From Aquimarina rhabdastrellae (GTDB lineage Bacteria; Bacteroidota; Bacteroidia; Flavobacteriales; Flavobacteriaceae), in assembly GCA_947387485.1 (NCBI GenBank), contig CANDNT010000001.1:186001-250000 (forward strand): a DNA stretch of 64,000 bases, given 5' to 3'. The translations under genes were made by a program, and so were the position numbers. Within the stretch, counting starts at the first letter, position 1. Each line of letters opens with the position of its first letter. A model generated the notes under the pieces. That model saw only the letters and a program-made list of their open reading frames with translations. It did no database searches and was not told the origin of the DNA. Shown here in pieces: positions 1 through 9,475 of this stretch.

Positions 1-645
1 TATTTTCGAAATCTCTCCATTTGTTTTGATTAAGGAATATTCATTCAAATCAATTTGCTTTATTTTTCTTAATATCTCAAGCCTACTACTAATCATTTTA
101 AAGATGCTATGTTCTTTAGTTGATTTTGGTTGTTTATTCAATATTTGTTCAATAAACTTTAGTTCTTTGTCGTTGTTTTGAGATAATTTTAAATAATGAT
201 TTATTGGTACTAAAATAAACGCATCTTGATCATTTTGAGTTATCGTATTTTTTATAAAGTCCTTACCAATTGACTTATCTTTTAAAAACTTTCTGTATTC
301 ACTGAAATATCTTACCTGACGTTCGTAAACTGGCGTGTTGATCGTTTTAGAAATAGAAAGATCTTTGTTTTTTAATTCTAGAAAAACAGCAATATTTCCA
401 GAATTGAACCAACCATCAATCCTTTTACTATTAACAAATATTGAATATTGGTCAGATGAATTGGATGGTATTTTAATAGTTGCTATTCCATTTTTTAAAA
501 CAGATGAAAATTTCTTTGATAAATTAAAACTACTTATGGAAACCTTATCAACATCGACATCTGATTTAAGATGAATACGAAATTCGGTTTGTCCAAAAAT
601 TATATTTGAAATTAATACTAATAGTATACAAAATGTTTTTCTCAT
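1..645 (-). CDS. Partial secreted protein, N-terminal half of a probable TlpA-like thioredoxin family protein
   Basis: The frame is open on the minus strand from ATG at 645 to the left edge, giving 215 residues, so the C-terminal part is missing. It begins with a clear signal peptide (hydrophobic stretch ending in FGQ at about residue 19). The next 180 residues are mixed alpha/beta with a helical segment. The last visible residues (LIKTNGEISKI) resemble the linker that precedes the redox domain in Bacteroidota TlpA/AhpC-TSA proteins with a DUF4369-type N-terminal half. The CxxC motif itself would lie outside the window, so the family call is inference. It is followed on the right by a same-strand secreted beta-propeller gene. 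Confidence 0.55.
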   Translation of the reverse strand, partial: MRKTFCILLVLISNIIFGQTEFRIHLKSDVDVDKVSISSFNLSKKFSSVLKNGIATIKIPSNSSDQYSIFVNSKRIDGWFNSGNIAVFLELKNKDLSISKTINTPVYERQVRYFSEYRKFLKDKSIGKDFIKNTITQNDQDAFILVPINHYLKLSQNNDKELKFIEQILNKQPKSTKEHSIFKMISSRLEILRKIKQIDLNEYSLIKTNGEISKI

Positions 646-672
646 TATTTTTTACTTAGTAGTCATCAAAAT

Positions 673-2109
673 TTATTCTTTATTTGTTAGAACGAAGCGA
701 GCAACGATTATATCAAATAGTCCACCAAAAGAAGTGTTTTTAATTGGATTTATTAACGGAAAATCTTTTGAATTTGATAATCCTGATACGGTTACCGATC
801 CATCTACTCCCATAGCAATTCCTTCAAAAGTATCTGAGCCATTTCCTCCATATAAACTGGAATAAAGAAGATTTACTCCATTTTTATCTATTAGTGTAAT
901 AAAGGCATTAGAATCCCCATTTCGCTTAGATTGCGCATTGGAAGTTGTAGGAAAATCGTCAGAAGAAGTTTTTCCAATAATGTATGCATTACCATTTACA
1001 TCTGTTGCAAAATTTCTTGGGCGATCACGTTTGTTTCCTCCTAAATAAGTTGAGTACACAATACTTGAATCTTTTATGTTGAACTTAGATGCAAAAATGT
1101 CCATTCCATCATTACGTTTCTTTTGAAACGAGTTTTGTGTTATAGGAAAATTCAAAGAATGTGTAAATCCCATAATATATATATTGCCCAAAGAGTCAAG
1201 ATCAATACCTTTTAGCTGATCATCTCCTTCTCCGCCCCAATAAGTAGCAAAATTAATGGTCGATAGACTTTTATTTATTATAGCAAAAAAAGCATCATTT
1301 TCCCCTCTATTTTCACTTTGTATAGCATTATTTTTGATAGGAAAATCAAGAGAGCTAGTTGTACCACCTATATAGAGTTGATCGGTATTATCTAACTTGA
1401 TTGAAAAACCAATATCATCACCTGATCCACCTAGATAGGTTGATGTCAATATTTTTCCATCAGAATTAAAAGTGGTAATGAATGCATCTATCCCACCAGC
1501 AGATTTAGTTTGTAAAGCTCCTTTTGTGATGGGAAAATCTTTAGATGCTGTCCAACCAACAACATAAACATTACCATCTTTATTAATATTTATATATCTG
1601 CCATCTTCATCATCACTTCCTCCAAGGAATGTTGACCATACTACTTTTCCTTCAGGGTTAATTTTAACAACAAAAACGTCCCTTTTTCCTCCAAAGATTG
1701 ATTGAAATGAGTTTTCATCAACAGGGAAATCTGATGAAAAAGTTGTTCCAATAGCATAAATATTACCTTCAAGATCAGATATAAGTCCTTGAACAGCTTC
1801 CCAATTTTTCCCACCCATATGGGTTATATAACCTACATCATTCCCAGCTTTATTTAACTTTATCACGAATGCATCCATACCGTCGTTAATAGTATACGGG
1901 TATTTATTAACGTCTGGTAAATTTTCAGAACTCGAATGGCAACCTAAGTATGTATTACCTAAATGGTCCACAGTAACAACATCAGCATCTTCACTTCCAC
2001 TATTTCCATAATAAGTAGAAAAAGTGATTTTTGGGTTTAGTTCTTGTCCTTGTATCTTAAATACAATAAATAATAGGAAAAATAAGGTTCGTGATTTGTA
2101 TAAAAACAT
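673..2109 (-). CDS. Secreted SBBP-repeat beta-propeller protein
   Basis: This 478-residue protein is made almost wholly of about seven repeats of 50-60 residues with the pattern STYLGGSGDD, then GNxYxxGxTxSxDFP, then DAFVxxxN, which is the signature of SBBP (seven-bladed beta-propeller type) repeats. I chose the ATG at 2109 because it gives a normal signal peptide (MFLYKSRTLFFLLFIVFKIQGQ-like, cleaved near residue 22). An in-frame ATG at 2181 would add 24 charged residues in front of it. No type IX secretion C-terminal domain is present; the protein ends right after the last repeat. Function is unknown; such proteins are usually exported and may bind surface ligands. Confidence 0.75.
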   Translation of the reverse strand: MFLYKSRTLFFLLFIVFKIQGQELNPKITFSTYYGNSGSEDADVVTVDHLGNTYLGCHSSSENLPDVNKYPYTINDGMDAFVIKLNKAGNDVGYITHMGGKNWEAVQGLISDLEGNIYAIGTTFSSDFPVDENSFQSIFGGKRDVFVVKINPEGKVVWSTFLGGSDDEDGRYININKDGNVYVVGWTASKDFPITKGALQTKSAGGIDAFITTFNSDGKILTSTYLGGSGDDIGFSIKLDNTDQLYIGGTTSSLDFPIKNNAIQSENRGENDAFFAIINKSLSTINFATYWGGEGDDQLKGIDLDSLGNIYIMGFTHSLNFPITQNSFQKKRNDGMDIFASKFNIKDSSIVYSTYLGGNKRDRPRNFATDVNGNAYIIGKTSSDDFPTTSNAQSKRNGDSNAFITLIDKNGVNLLYSSLYGGNGSDTFEGIAMGVDGSVTVSGLSNSKDFPLINPIKNTSFGGLFDIIVARFVLTNKE

Positions 2110-2313
2110 CTTGTTATCTACAGTTTGTTCAAGTTTTATAATTTCTTTGTATTTCATACAGCGGGTAAAATAAGAGTTCATTGATATAGGTAAGATGATT
2201 ATTAAAACTCTTTTATTTTATGTATCAAAATGTTTATAACATCTAATTTATTAACAAATACAAACCGAATAAATAAGCTCAAAATGATCATTTCATAATG
2301 TAATTGTGTTTAG

Positions 2314-3147
2314 TCATTTTTCAGTTCCTTCTAGCATTTTTTGAAGCTCAGAATTCATTTTTTCATCAATAATATCAATTAACTTTCCTGTTTTGTAATT
2401 ATATTTTTTGATCATTGTTGGTTCGTTTAACTCCTCATATTTTCCATTATTATTCTTATCAATTCCAAAACTTACAATCAAGTCTTTACTTTCATTTAAG
2501 AATTTATACGAAACAATATCCATTTCTGAATTTTCAATTTTCTTTAACTTCCTTTGATTCAATGAATAAATATAGAGTGATTTAAAGTCCAATAAATTAA
2601 TAACTCCATCCTTGTATGTATCTTTTTCAGCTACTTTAAAGAGTAAAAGTATTTCATCAGAAAAATATTCCGAATCAATATTGTTAAAGTTAACTCTTTT
2701 ATCGAATAGCTTGTTTGTCGAATCATTTTGCTGATTATAGATAATCAAATTATTATATGTCCCATAGTATTTTCGAGAATATCTTCTATCACTTGACTTA
2801 TAGTTTTTACCAGATGGTTTTCTAATGTTTAATACTCCATTTATATCTTCTGCTTCATTCAAGTTCTTATGTGAAATAGGAATTATGTATACAGAGTTCA
2901 AAGTATCAATCAGTTGTGGCGTTTTATACGATATGACCTGTTCTCTTTTATTTTCTTTTTGCAATTCCTCAATTTTTTCATCTGAAAGAATTCCAGTTTC
3001 AGTATCATCGTAATTCTTAAATCTTAAAAATTCCGAAATTGCTACTCCTCCAATTCCTAAAATTGAAACGATAATTAAAATAATAGCAAGAGTTCCCAGA
3101 ATGGCTAGGATTTTTTGATTGTAATTTTTTATTTTTTCTGTTTTCAT
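2314..3147 (-). CDS. Membrane-anchored protein of unknown function
   Basis: I do not recognise this family. The 277-residue protein has one strong transmembrane segment near the N terminus (about residues 13-36, ILAILGTLAIILIIVSILG), with a short basic cytoplasmic tail before it. The remainder is a soluble domain, probably on the outer face of the inner membrane. Around residue 230 the sequence DKNNNGKYEELNEP resembles a calcium-binding EF-hand-like loop, and the surrounding text (YSLNQRKLKKIENSEMDIVS) suggests beta structure as in some six-bladed propeller or lipoprotein domains. It lies 80 bases downstream of another membrane protein gene on the same strand. Confidence 0.6.
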   Translation of the reverse strand: MKTEKIKNYNQKILAILGTLAIILIIVSILGIGGVAISEFLRFKNYDDTETGILSDEKIEELQKENKREQVISYKTPQLIDTLNSVYIIPISHKNLNEAEDINGVLNIRKPSGKNYKSSDRRYSRKYYGTYNNLIIYNQQNDSTNKLFDKRVNFNNIDSEYFSDEILLLFKVAEKDTYKDGVINLLDFKSLYIYSLNQRKLKKIENSEMDIVSYKFLNESKDLIVSFGIDKNNNGKYEELNEPTMIKKYNYKTGKLIDIIDEKMNSELQKMLEGTEK

Positions 3148-3227
3148 TTAGTCTGTACTCATTGCGTATAACGTTCCCTGTATGTCTCTTTTGCACACCA
3201 AAGTCGGCATATGTGATATACAAATTG

Positions 3228-3923
3228 TTAACTATTTTTATTTTTTCCTAATATCAGTAATATGTCAGCTATTGGATAAGCAGAAGCGATCACTATTCCA
3301 AATATACCATACAATATTTTCCCTTGAGGTAAAAATCCAGTAATAGATACCCATAAAATGAATAAGCAAAATGGATAGATAAGAAATCTTGTCAAGACTT
3401 TTGTAAAAGTCCACTCTTTAACCTTTTCTTTTTTTGATTCAGACTTTGGTTTATTAACAAAATCAGGATTATTTAAATGTTCAATATTTTCTATAGCCTC
3501 TTTCAACTCAACAGTCAGTAATTTGGTTTCATACTTTCTAGATTTTCCTAAAACCAAAATCAATAGGGCTAAAATAAATAGGATTACGATTGTTCCTATA
3601 ATAGCAGGTTTAAAATCAAATAAGAGAAATAAACTTGAAATAAAAACAATTAAAACTCCGATAGTGATTTTACTCAGTAGTTTATGATAAGGATTTTTCT
3701 CCGTTTTAATTCCCTTTAACTTGTCATTTTGGTCAAAAGTCAAATGAAAAATAGGATATACACCACGCAAAAAATGAGAGGAACGCCAGATCAAAAGTTC
3801 ATTTTGTTTAATTTCTCCACTATACTTTGTTGTATTATAGAAAAATGAATCATTCCAATGATTTTTTAGATTACTTTTTTTGTTCTGGACTATTAGTTTT
3901 TCAATGTCTTTTTTTTCTGCCAC
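3228..3923 (-). CDS. Multi-pass membrane protein of unknown function
   Basis: The 231-residue product has a soluble N-terminal part of about 85 residues, then two adjacent hydrophobic segments (about residues 86-105 and 108-126), a charged linker rich in lysine and glutamate (about 130-170), and two more hydrophobic segments near the C terminus (about 178-200 and 203-226). This suggests four membrane spans. No conserved catalytic motif is visible and I do not recognise the family. It could be co-transcribed with the membrane-anchored gene 80 bases downstream. Upstream is a 294-base AT-rich gap with no convincing feature. Confidence 0.6.
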   Translation of the reverse strand: MAEKKDIEKLIVQNKKSNLKNHWNDSFFYNTTKYSGEIKQNELLIWRSSHFLRGVYPIFHLTFDQNDKLKGIKTEKNPYHKLLSKITIGVLIVFISSLFLLFDFKPAIIGTIVILFILALLILVLGKSRKYETKLLTVELKEAIENIEHLNNPDFVNKPKSESKKEKVKEWTFTKVLTRFLIYPFCLFILWVSITGFLPQGKILYGIFGIVIASAYPIADILLILGKNKNS

Positions 3924-4217
3924 AAAAATTGGTTTAAATTACAATTAATAACTAGATATCTATACTGTACATATATTCTTAATAAATCTAAAGGATTAGT
4001 TATTAATTTAAAATTAATTGTATGAATTCAAATATAAATTTCACTACACTTATATACAAGTGTATTTAATAATCCTAATATATAGATAAGTATCTAATTA
4101 TTATTAAAATATGTGATAGCAAATCCTTTTAAGAAATATGTATACATAATTTAACACTTTATATGCTGAATTATCATCTTATTATATCTCTTTTAAAGAA
4201 CTTTTTTTCTTTACATT

Positions 4218-5288
4218 TTATTCTTGGCTTATGCAACGATTATTGTTGTTGTAAATAGTTTTTATATCTGAATCCGTTATATATTCAATATACTCCAGCA
4301 ATTCTAAATTGCCTAACTTTTTTATTTTATTAATTTCATTTAACCAATCAATAGATTTTTCTTTGTTATATAAATGAATATTTCTTAAAAATTCTATCGG
4401 TTTCTTTCTAGCAAGTTTTGCTATTTCTTCTTTTATATTATCGTAGTCAAATTTGGTCAATAAATTTAATATATAGAGCTTTACATTTTTGTCTTTCTCT
4501 TTTTTATAAGCTTTATATAAAGTTTTAATGGAGGTGTCATTTAGTTTATCAAATGACCTTAAATAAGCTAATGAAACATATTTCCAATAAGGTTCTTTGT
4601 CTGATAAAAATCTATTTATACAACTTTCTTCTGATTCGTTTGTGAAACCTGTTTGTTTAATACTTTTTCCTGAAATGACCTCATCTAACCAGTTTTCATA
4701 CCAATCCAAAAAATTTGCTTCCCTTAAAAAATGAGGGCAATATTCTATTTCGTCATAAGTATGAACAACTCTATCTTTATTTTTTCCATTTAGGATAATT
4801 CCTAAATAACCAGAGCATCCTGAGAAGCCAATATTTAATATTCCAGAATAAGCCTTTGCTACTTCGGCATCATAATCTTCATCCGAAATATTATCATCCA
4901 GTTCATTATTGATTCTATTCCATTCTTTTTCAGTTGTATTTTCATTAAAAAAAGGTTCTTTTTCTAGATAATTTAATGATGTATCTACTATAAATTGAAA
5001 TGGATGTCCTAATTTGAATATTCCATAATCTGGACCAGCTCCTGAATTACCTACAACAGAATTCTTATATTCTAATCCACCATTTCCAATTTCAGACAAG
5101 AATCTTTTGTAAGAATCAGGAAGGATGATATTGTATTTTTCTTCAAAATCATTTAATTCTTTTATATTCAAAGGTGAACTCAAAATGTATTTATGTGAAG
5201 AAGCTCCGAATACTTCAAAAAAAGAGTCCGTATTCTTAGCTAATCTCAACTTTACTTTGATTCGCTCTATTTGGTTAAGTTTGTTCAT
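4218..5288 (-). CDS. SMI1/KNR4 (SUKH) family protein with a C-terminal helical extension
   Basis: Residues about 40-200 match the SUKH/SMI1-KNR4 fold: an N-terminal LNDFEEKYNIILPDSYKRFLSEIGNGG motif region, a central GPDYGIFKLG segment, a LNIGFSGCSGYLGIILNG strand pair and a closing FLDWYENWLDEV helix. Members of this superfamily are often immunity proteins against polymorphic toxins, but some have housekeeping roles. The extra 150 residues at the C terminus are helical and resemble HEAT-like repeats (ISxKTLYKAYKKEKDKNVKLYILNLLTKFD type). No toxin gene is next to it, so it may be an orphan immunity gene. The neighbours are unknown membrane proteins. Confidence 0.8.
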   Translation of the reverse strand: MNKLNQIERIKVKLRLAKNTDSFFEVFGASSHKYILSSPLNIKELNDFEEKYNIILPDSYKRFLSEIGNGGLEYKNSVVGNSGAGPDYGIFKLGHPFQFIVDTSLNYLEKEPFFNENTTEKEWNRINNELDDNISDEDYDAEVAKAYSGILNIGFSGCSGYLGIILNGKNKDRVVHTYDEIEYCPHFLREANFLDWYENWLDEVISGKSIKQTGFTNESEESCINRFLSDKEPYWKYVSLAYLRSFDKLNDTSIKTLYKAYKKEKDKNVKLYILNLLTKFDYDNIKEEIAKLARKKPIEFLRNIHLYNKEKSIDWLNEINKIKKLGNLELLEYIEYITDSDIKTIYNNNNRCISQE

Positions 5289-5583
5289 TTTAAATTACTT
5301 CCAATGATCTGTTTAAGTTTTGTTTCTTGTGTTATGTACTATAACAGTACTACCATATTCATTAATTATTGGACTTCTGCTACATTGATCTATGAGTTCG
5401 AATTATAAATAATAGATATCAATTACCTATTTTAGATTTAACTCAAATATTATATAACTAACCAACTCCACAACTAAAACACTTGATAATTTTATATTTA
5501 GCATTTTAGATTAACTCATCTCCGAACATATCTGCTCATTAGATATATTGAATATATCATTTTTTTACTAAATGAGAAATAGC

Positions 5584-5646
5584 CTTCGATAAGACTCAGG
5601 CTACAATAAATCAATAGATTCTTAACGGTCACTGAGTTTATTGAAG
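5584..5646. repeat. REP-like imperfect inverted repeat in a 361-base gene-free gap
   Basis: CTTCGATAAGACTCAG (5584-5599) pairs with CTGAGTTTATTGAAG (5632-5646) with one mismatch and one bulged base, forming a long hairpin three bases before the stop of the AraC gene. The sequence resembles short extragenic palindromes common in Flavobacteriia genomes. It could also act as a terminator for the minus-strand AraC gene, but there is no clear T-run. The rest of the gap 5289-5583 is AT-rich; a short inverted pair TGTTAT/ATAACA at about 5329-5345 is the only other structure I see. Confidence 0.5.
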
Positions 5647-5649
5647 AGA

Positions 5650-6567
5650 CTAATTCAAGTGCTCTCTAAACGCTGTTGGGGATAAACTGGTATATTTTTT
5701 AAATACTTTACTAAAATATTGTGGACTGCTATAACCAAATGAATACGCGATTTCGCTAACACTTTTATTTGAGGATAGTAACTGATGTTTAGACTCTTCA
5801 ATCAGTTTTAAGTGAATGTGTTCTTGGGTGTTCTTTCCTGTTTCTTTCTTTAATAAATCACTTAAATAATTAGGTGAAAGATTTATATTTTCTGCACATT
5901 CTTTTACTGACGGAATACCTTTTAACGTCAATTCATCTGAACTAAAATATGCATTCAAATAGTTTTCTAACTTTACTAAAATACCTTGATTCGATTTGGT
6001 TCTTGTGATGAATTGCCTGTCATAAAATCTCAATAAATAATTGAGTAACAATTCAATATTAGATACAATCAATTGATTGGTATGCTTATCTATATTTTGA
6101 TCGAGTTCAAAGTCAATTTTTTGTACAATTTCGTTTATTATCGCTTTTTCTTTATCCGACAGATGTAAGGCTTCATTAGATTCATACGTAAAATACGTAT
6201 ATTGTTTTATCTGTGTTCCTAAATTTGTACCGTGAATTAAATCAGGATGAAAGAATAATCCCCAACCAGTAGTTGGTTCATCTTTATCAATATTGGGTTC
6301 AATCTCATATACTTGATTAGCTGCAATACAAACTACTGTACCCTCTTCAAAATCATAATTTTGCCTACCGTACTTTAAGTTTTTGCAAGTATTCCCTTTT
6401 AAATAAACAGAATAGAAATCAGAAACTATCTTAAAACTCTCTTTTGATTCTTCTATATTATCTCTTCCAAAATCGATAAAGGTAACTAAAGGATGTCTTG
6501 GTTTTTCTCCTTTTACCGCATTAGCAAATTGTGTAATCGTCTTAACTCTAATAATATCACTCATCAC
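5650..6567 (-). CDS. AraC family transcriptional regulator
   Basis: The 305-residue protein has an N-terminal cupin-like ligand-sensing half and a C-terminal AraC/XylS DNA-binding half (about residues 200-305). The second helix-turn-helix and its signature are clear: SVSEIAYSFGYSSPQYFSKVFKK followed by YTSLSPTAFREHLN. The gene starts with two adjacent methionines; either may be used. It lies 165 bases downstream of the DUF3237-SDR gene, beyond a terminator, on the same strand. Because two redox operons upstream share a motif near weak promoters, this regulator is a plausible activator of them; that link is inference. Confidence 0.9.
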   Translation of the reverse strand: MMSDIIRVKTITQFANAVKGEKPRHPLVTFIDFGRDNIEESKESFKIVSDFYSVYLKGNTCKNLKYGRQNYDFEEGTVVCIAANQVYEIEPNIDKDEPTTGWGLFFHPDLIHGTNLGTQIKQYTYFTYESNEALHLSDKEKAIINEIVQKIDFELDQNIDKHTNQLIVSNIELLLNYLLRFYDRQFITRTKSNQGILVKLENYLNAYFSSDELTLKGIPSVKECAENINLSPNYLSDLLKKETGKNTQEHIHLKLIEESKHQLLSSNKSVSEIAYSFGYSSPQYFSKVFKKYTSLSPTAFREHLN

Positions 6568-6689
6568 TTCTATTTATTTCTATAGCACAACAACCATGAG
6601 TAATTGCACCTAATAGCATCATCATACTAAACATATAAGATACTCTTTTTTCTTTTTATATTCTTTTTAGTATTAATCAATAACTTGAA

Positions 6690-6724
6690 AAAAAATCCTT
6701 ACCAAATTGTCGTTTTGGTAAGGA
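6690..6724 (-). terminator. Rho-independent terminator after the DUF3237-SDR gene
   Basis: TCCTTACCAAA (6696-6706) and TTTGGTAAGGA (6714-6724) form an 11-base-pair stem with a short loop. Read on the minus strand, the hairpin is followed by a run of eight T. It lies directly after the stop at 6732. Confidence 0.85.
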
Positions 6725-6731
6725 CTCTCTT

Positions 6732-8624
6732 TTAATTATTTTGTCCAAAATTGCTTAACAACAATTGATCAAAAGCTTTATCACCAATCATTTGTCGTGT
6801 ATTCACCAATGGTTTTGCCAAAAAACCTCTGATATAACGTGTTTCTGGCTCAGGATTTTCTACAATTTCATTAATCACTTCCGATATTTCTTCTGGTTCA
6901 GACATCGCGGCAATACCTCCTTCCATTAATTTATACATATGTCCGTAATTAGTATTTTGAGTATATTTTGCACCTTTTGTGGCATTTACATTGTAGAAAT
7001 TGGTATTGATAATTCCAGGTTCAACAATCACCACATCAATCCCAAATTTTTTCACATCCACACGTAAACAATCACTCCAACCTTCTAAGGCGTGTTTTGT
7101 ACTGTGATACCAAGAACCAAGTCCAAAATACATTTTACCTCCCATAGAACTAATATTGATGATCTTACCCGACTGTTGTTTGCGCATATGTGGTAAAACT
7201 GCTTTAGTAACACGTCCAACACCGATTAGGTTTACATTAACCATTGCTATAGCATCTTCCATTGTCATTTCTTCTACCGTTGCAAACACACCATATCCTG
7301 CATTGTTGATTAACACATCTATTTTTCCGTGTTTTTTAATAATCTGATCAACCGCTGCTTCCACTTCATCATCTTTGGTTACATCCATTTTTAGCACATG
7401 TCCGCCAATTTTATCTAAGTATTTATTTTTTTCATATTGAATATCACCTCCATAGACAATATGCCCTTCCTTAATTAATCGTTCGGCATGTGTTTTACCC
7501 ATTCCGTCTGCTGTTCCTGTAATTAAAACTACTTTAGGCTCAACAGTTAATGGATTTTTATCAAACTGATAAATTCTGATTTTTAATTTTTGTGTTGTAA
7601 AATCTGATTCTCCATAACCTATAAAATACTTATCGTTTAAATATTTATACTTTTCTGAGTTGCTCGTTAGTTTTAACGTTTCGAAATAATTCCCTTTGGT
7701 TTGTGAATTCGGGATTAATAACCCATCTACTTTTACATCGATTTTTTCACCTGTTTTGGTTGTAATAGTTCCGTGAACATCAATTTTTGTGTTTCTATTT
7801 GGTAAAGCCGTGATATAATCGATACCATTAATCTTACCTTTTATAGTTCCTTTTGATGTTTCACCCGCAAATGGTACATCCATACGAATACCTTCTTTTG
7901 GAATTGTTACTTGTCCGCCGAAAACCTTTGCTGGATCAATACCAAAACTTTCCATTCCTAATATACCTCCATTAACTTCGTAAACCAAAGTCGCTCTTGG
8001 ATCTTTGTCTAAGTTTTTTACATCGATAGGAAAGTTTACATAATCTACGTGATTAGTTATCACATAAGGAGCTGTTTTGGTAATTAACGGATCGTTTTTA
8101 AAACCATAATGTTGAATGGTAATCTCGTTCTTTGCTCTATCATAAATCCCTTTTGATAAGATATAGGTATCATTCAAATATTTGTACTTTGAATGATTGG
8201 TTACCAATTTGGTAATCTCATACAATGGTGCTTGATTGTCTTCTGCTGGTGGAACTTCTCCTGTTGAATGTACCGAAATAGTTGCGCCATCGTTTGTTTT
8301 TATTACTCCACGTGCATTGATTTCTACTAAACCGTATTGTAAAGTTCTTGAATAGTCCGTTCCTGAATATTCACCTTCAATACTTCCTGTTACAATTCCT
8401 TTATAATCTCCATTCATTCTAATTCCTGTTGGCGGAATCAATCCTTTTTTTGTAAAGATTTCTTGTGGATTAACACCAAAAGTTTCACCACCTGTAATTT
8501 GTACTTTGGTTTCGAATAAGAGTTCAGCATCTCTGTTTTTTTCTAAACTCAAAAACAAAGCATCTTGAGCATTTGTCACGATGGAAAGAAATCCAATCAT
8601 CAATATTAAACTTATCTTTTTCAT
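6732..8624 (-). CDS. Exported fusion protein: two DUF3237 domains plus a short-chain dehydrogenase
   Basis: The 630-residue protein starts with a signal peptide (MKKISLILMIGFLSIVTNAQ). I chose the ATG at 8624 for this reason; an ATG at 8648 would add eight basic residues and overlap the upstream gene. Residues about 35-175 and 210-355 are two similar copies of a DUF3237-like domain, each with a GGxxFGxxP, a GIRM and a KTNDGATI or TTKTGEKI segment. Residues 363-630 are a complete SDR: TGTADGMG at 369-376, NNAG at 440-443, Ser492, Tyr506 and Lys510. The order is unusual because SDRs need NAD(P), which is normally cytosolic. The SDR part resembles the neighbouring upstream SDR, which points to tandem duplication followed by fusion. 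Confidence 0.8.
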   Translation of the reverse strand: MKKISLILMIGFLSIVTNAQDALFLSLEKNRDAELLFETKVQITGGETFGVNPQEIFTKKGLIPPTGIRMNGDYKGIVTGSIEGEYSGTDYSRTLQYGLVEINARGVIKTNDGATISVHSTGEVPPAEDNQAPLYEITKLVTNHSKYKYLNDTYILSKGIYDRAKNEITIQHYGFKNDPLITKTAPYVITNHVDYVNFPIDVKNLDKDPRATLVYEVNGGILGMESFGIDPAKVFGGQVTIPKEGIRMDVPFAGETSKGTIKGKINGIDYITALPNRNTKIDVHGTITTKTGEKIDVKVDGLLIPNSQTKGNYFETLKLTSNSEKYKYLNDKYFIGYGESDFTTQKLKIRIYQFDKNPLTVEPKVVLITGTADGMGKTHAERLIKEGHIVYGGDIQYEKNKYLDKIGGHVLKMDVTKDDEVEAAVDQIIKKHGKIDVLINNAGYGVFATVEEMTMEDAIAMVNVNLIGVGRVTKAVLPHMRKQQSGKIINISSMGGKMYFGLGSWYHSTKHALEGWSDCLRVDVKKFGIDVVIVEPGIINTNFYNVNATKGAKYTQNTNYGHMYKLMEGGIAAMSEPEEISEVINEIVENPEPETRYIRGFLAKPLVNTRQMIGDKAFDQLLLSNFGQNN

Positions 8625-8637
8625 TTTTCTTTTCTTT

Positions 8638-9453
8638 TTATAATCCAAAATTTTGTTTCATTCCTTTTACAAATGCTTCATCTCCTATTTCTTGTCGGTT
8701 ATCCAAATATTGATGTGCATCTGCTCCTGCTCTATATCTAAGTGTATCGCTATCGTCTGTTGCTGCTTGATAAATAATATCGGCCACTAATTCTGGCTCA
8801 GAATTGTTTTCTCCCATTTGTCCGAATGCTTGCATTACTGCTCCTACAATTGGTTGGTATTCTGATATTGATGCTGCAGTTTGAAAATCTAAAGAGCGAC
8901 TTCCAAAATCTGTATTAATTACACCTGGCTCTACAATTTTTACTTTAATCCCAATGGAATTTAACTCAAACGATAAGGCTTCAGAAATACCTTCTACAGC
9001 AAACTTAGTTCCATGATACAGAGAACCTAATGGGAAAGTCATTTTTCCTCCAATAGATGAAATATTAATAATGGTTCCTGATTTATTAGCACGCATATGT
9101 GGCAATACTGCACGTGTAACATCTAATAATCCTATTACATTAGTATTAAACTGACGTACAATATTTTCTCTAGGAAAGGCTTCTAAAGGTCCATAAGCGC
9201 CATAACCTGCGTTGTTTAATAACACATCTATTTGACCAAATTTTTCTATAGCTAAATTTATAGTCTTATTGATAGATTCTATATCTAAAACATCTAATCG
9301 TGTTATTAATACTCTGTCTAATTGTGTTAATTCGGTTTCGTTTTCTGGTTTTCGCATTGTAGCGATTACATTCCAGCCTTTTTCTTGAAATAACTTAGCC
9401 GTTATTTTTCCTATACCACTACTTGCACCTGTGATTAATATAGTCTTTTGCAT
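8638..9453 (-). CDS. Short-chain dehydrogenase/reductase
   Basis: This 271-residue protein is a classical SDR. It has the cofactor motif TGASSGIG at residues 8-15, NNAG at 80-83 and the catalytic Ser132-Tyr146-Lys150 set (ISSIGGK, then YHGTK). A basic residue in the ATMRKPE segment after the second strand suggests NADP(H). It lacks a signal peptide, unlike the next gene, whose start is 13 bases downstream, so the two form an operon. Substrate is unknown. Its promoter region (9476-9547) shares a motif with that of the xdhC operon. Confidence 0.9.
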   Translation of the reverse strand: MQKTILITGASSGIGKITAKLFQEKGWNVIATMRKPENETELTQLDRVLITRLDVLDIESINKTINLAIEKFGQIDVLLNNAGYGAYGPLEAFPRENIVRQFNTNVIGLLDVTRAVLPHMRANKSGTIINISSIGGKMTFPLGSLYHGTKFAVEGISEALSFELNSIGIKVKIVEPGVINTDFGSRSLDFQTAASISEYQPIVGAVMQAFGQMGENNSEPELVADIIYQAATDDSDTLRYRAGADAHQYLDNRQEIGDEAFVKGMKQNFGL

Positions 9454-9475
9454 TTCTTATTTTTTAAGTTTAATG

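Noticed and set aside
3148-3345. A GCGTATAACG-like sequence that might suggest integron attC sites among single unknown genes
   Set aside because: I could not find a second, matching site with the paired core sequences near the neighbouring genes, and there is no integrase in the window.
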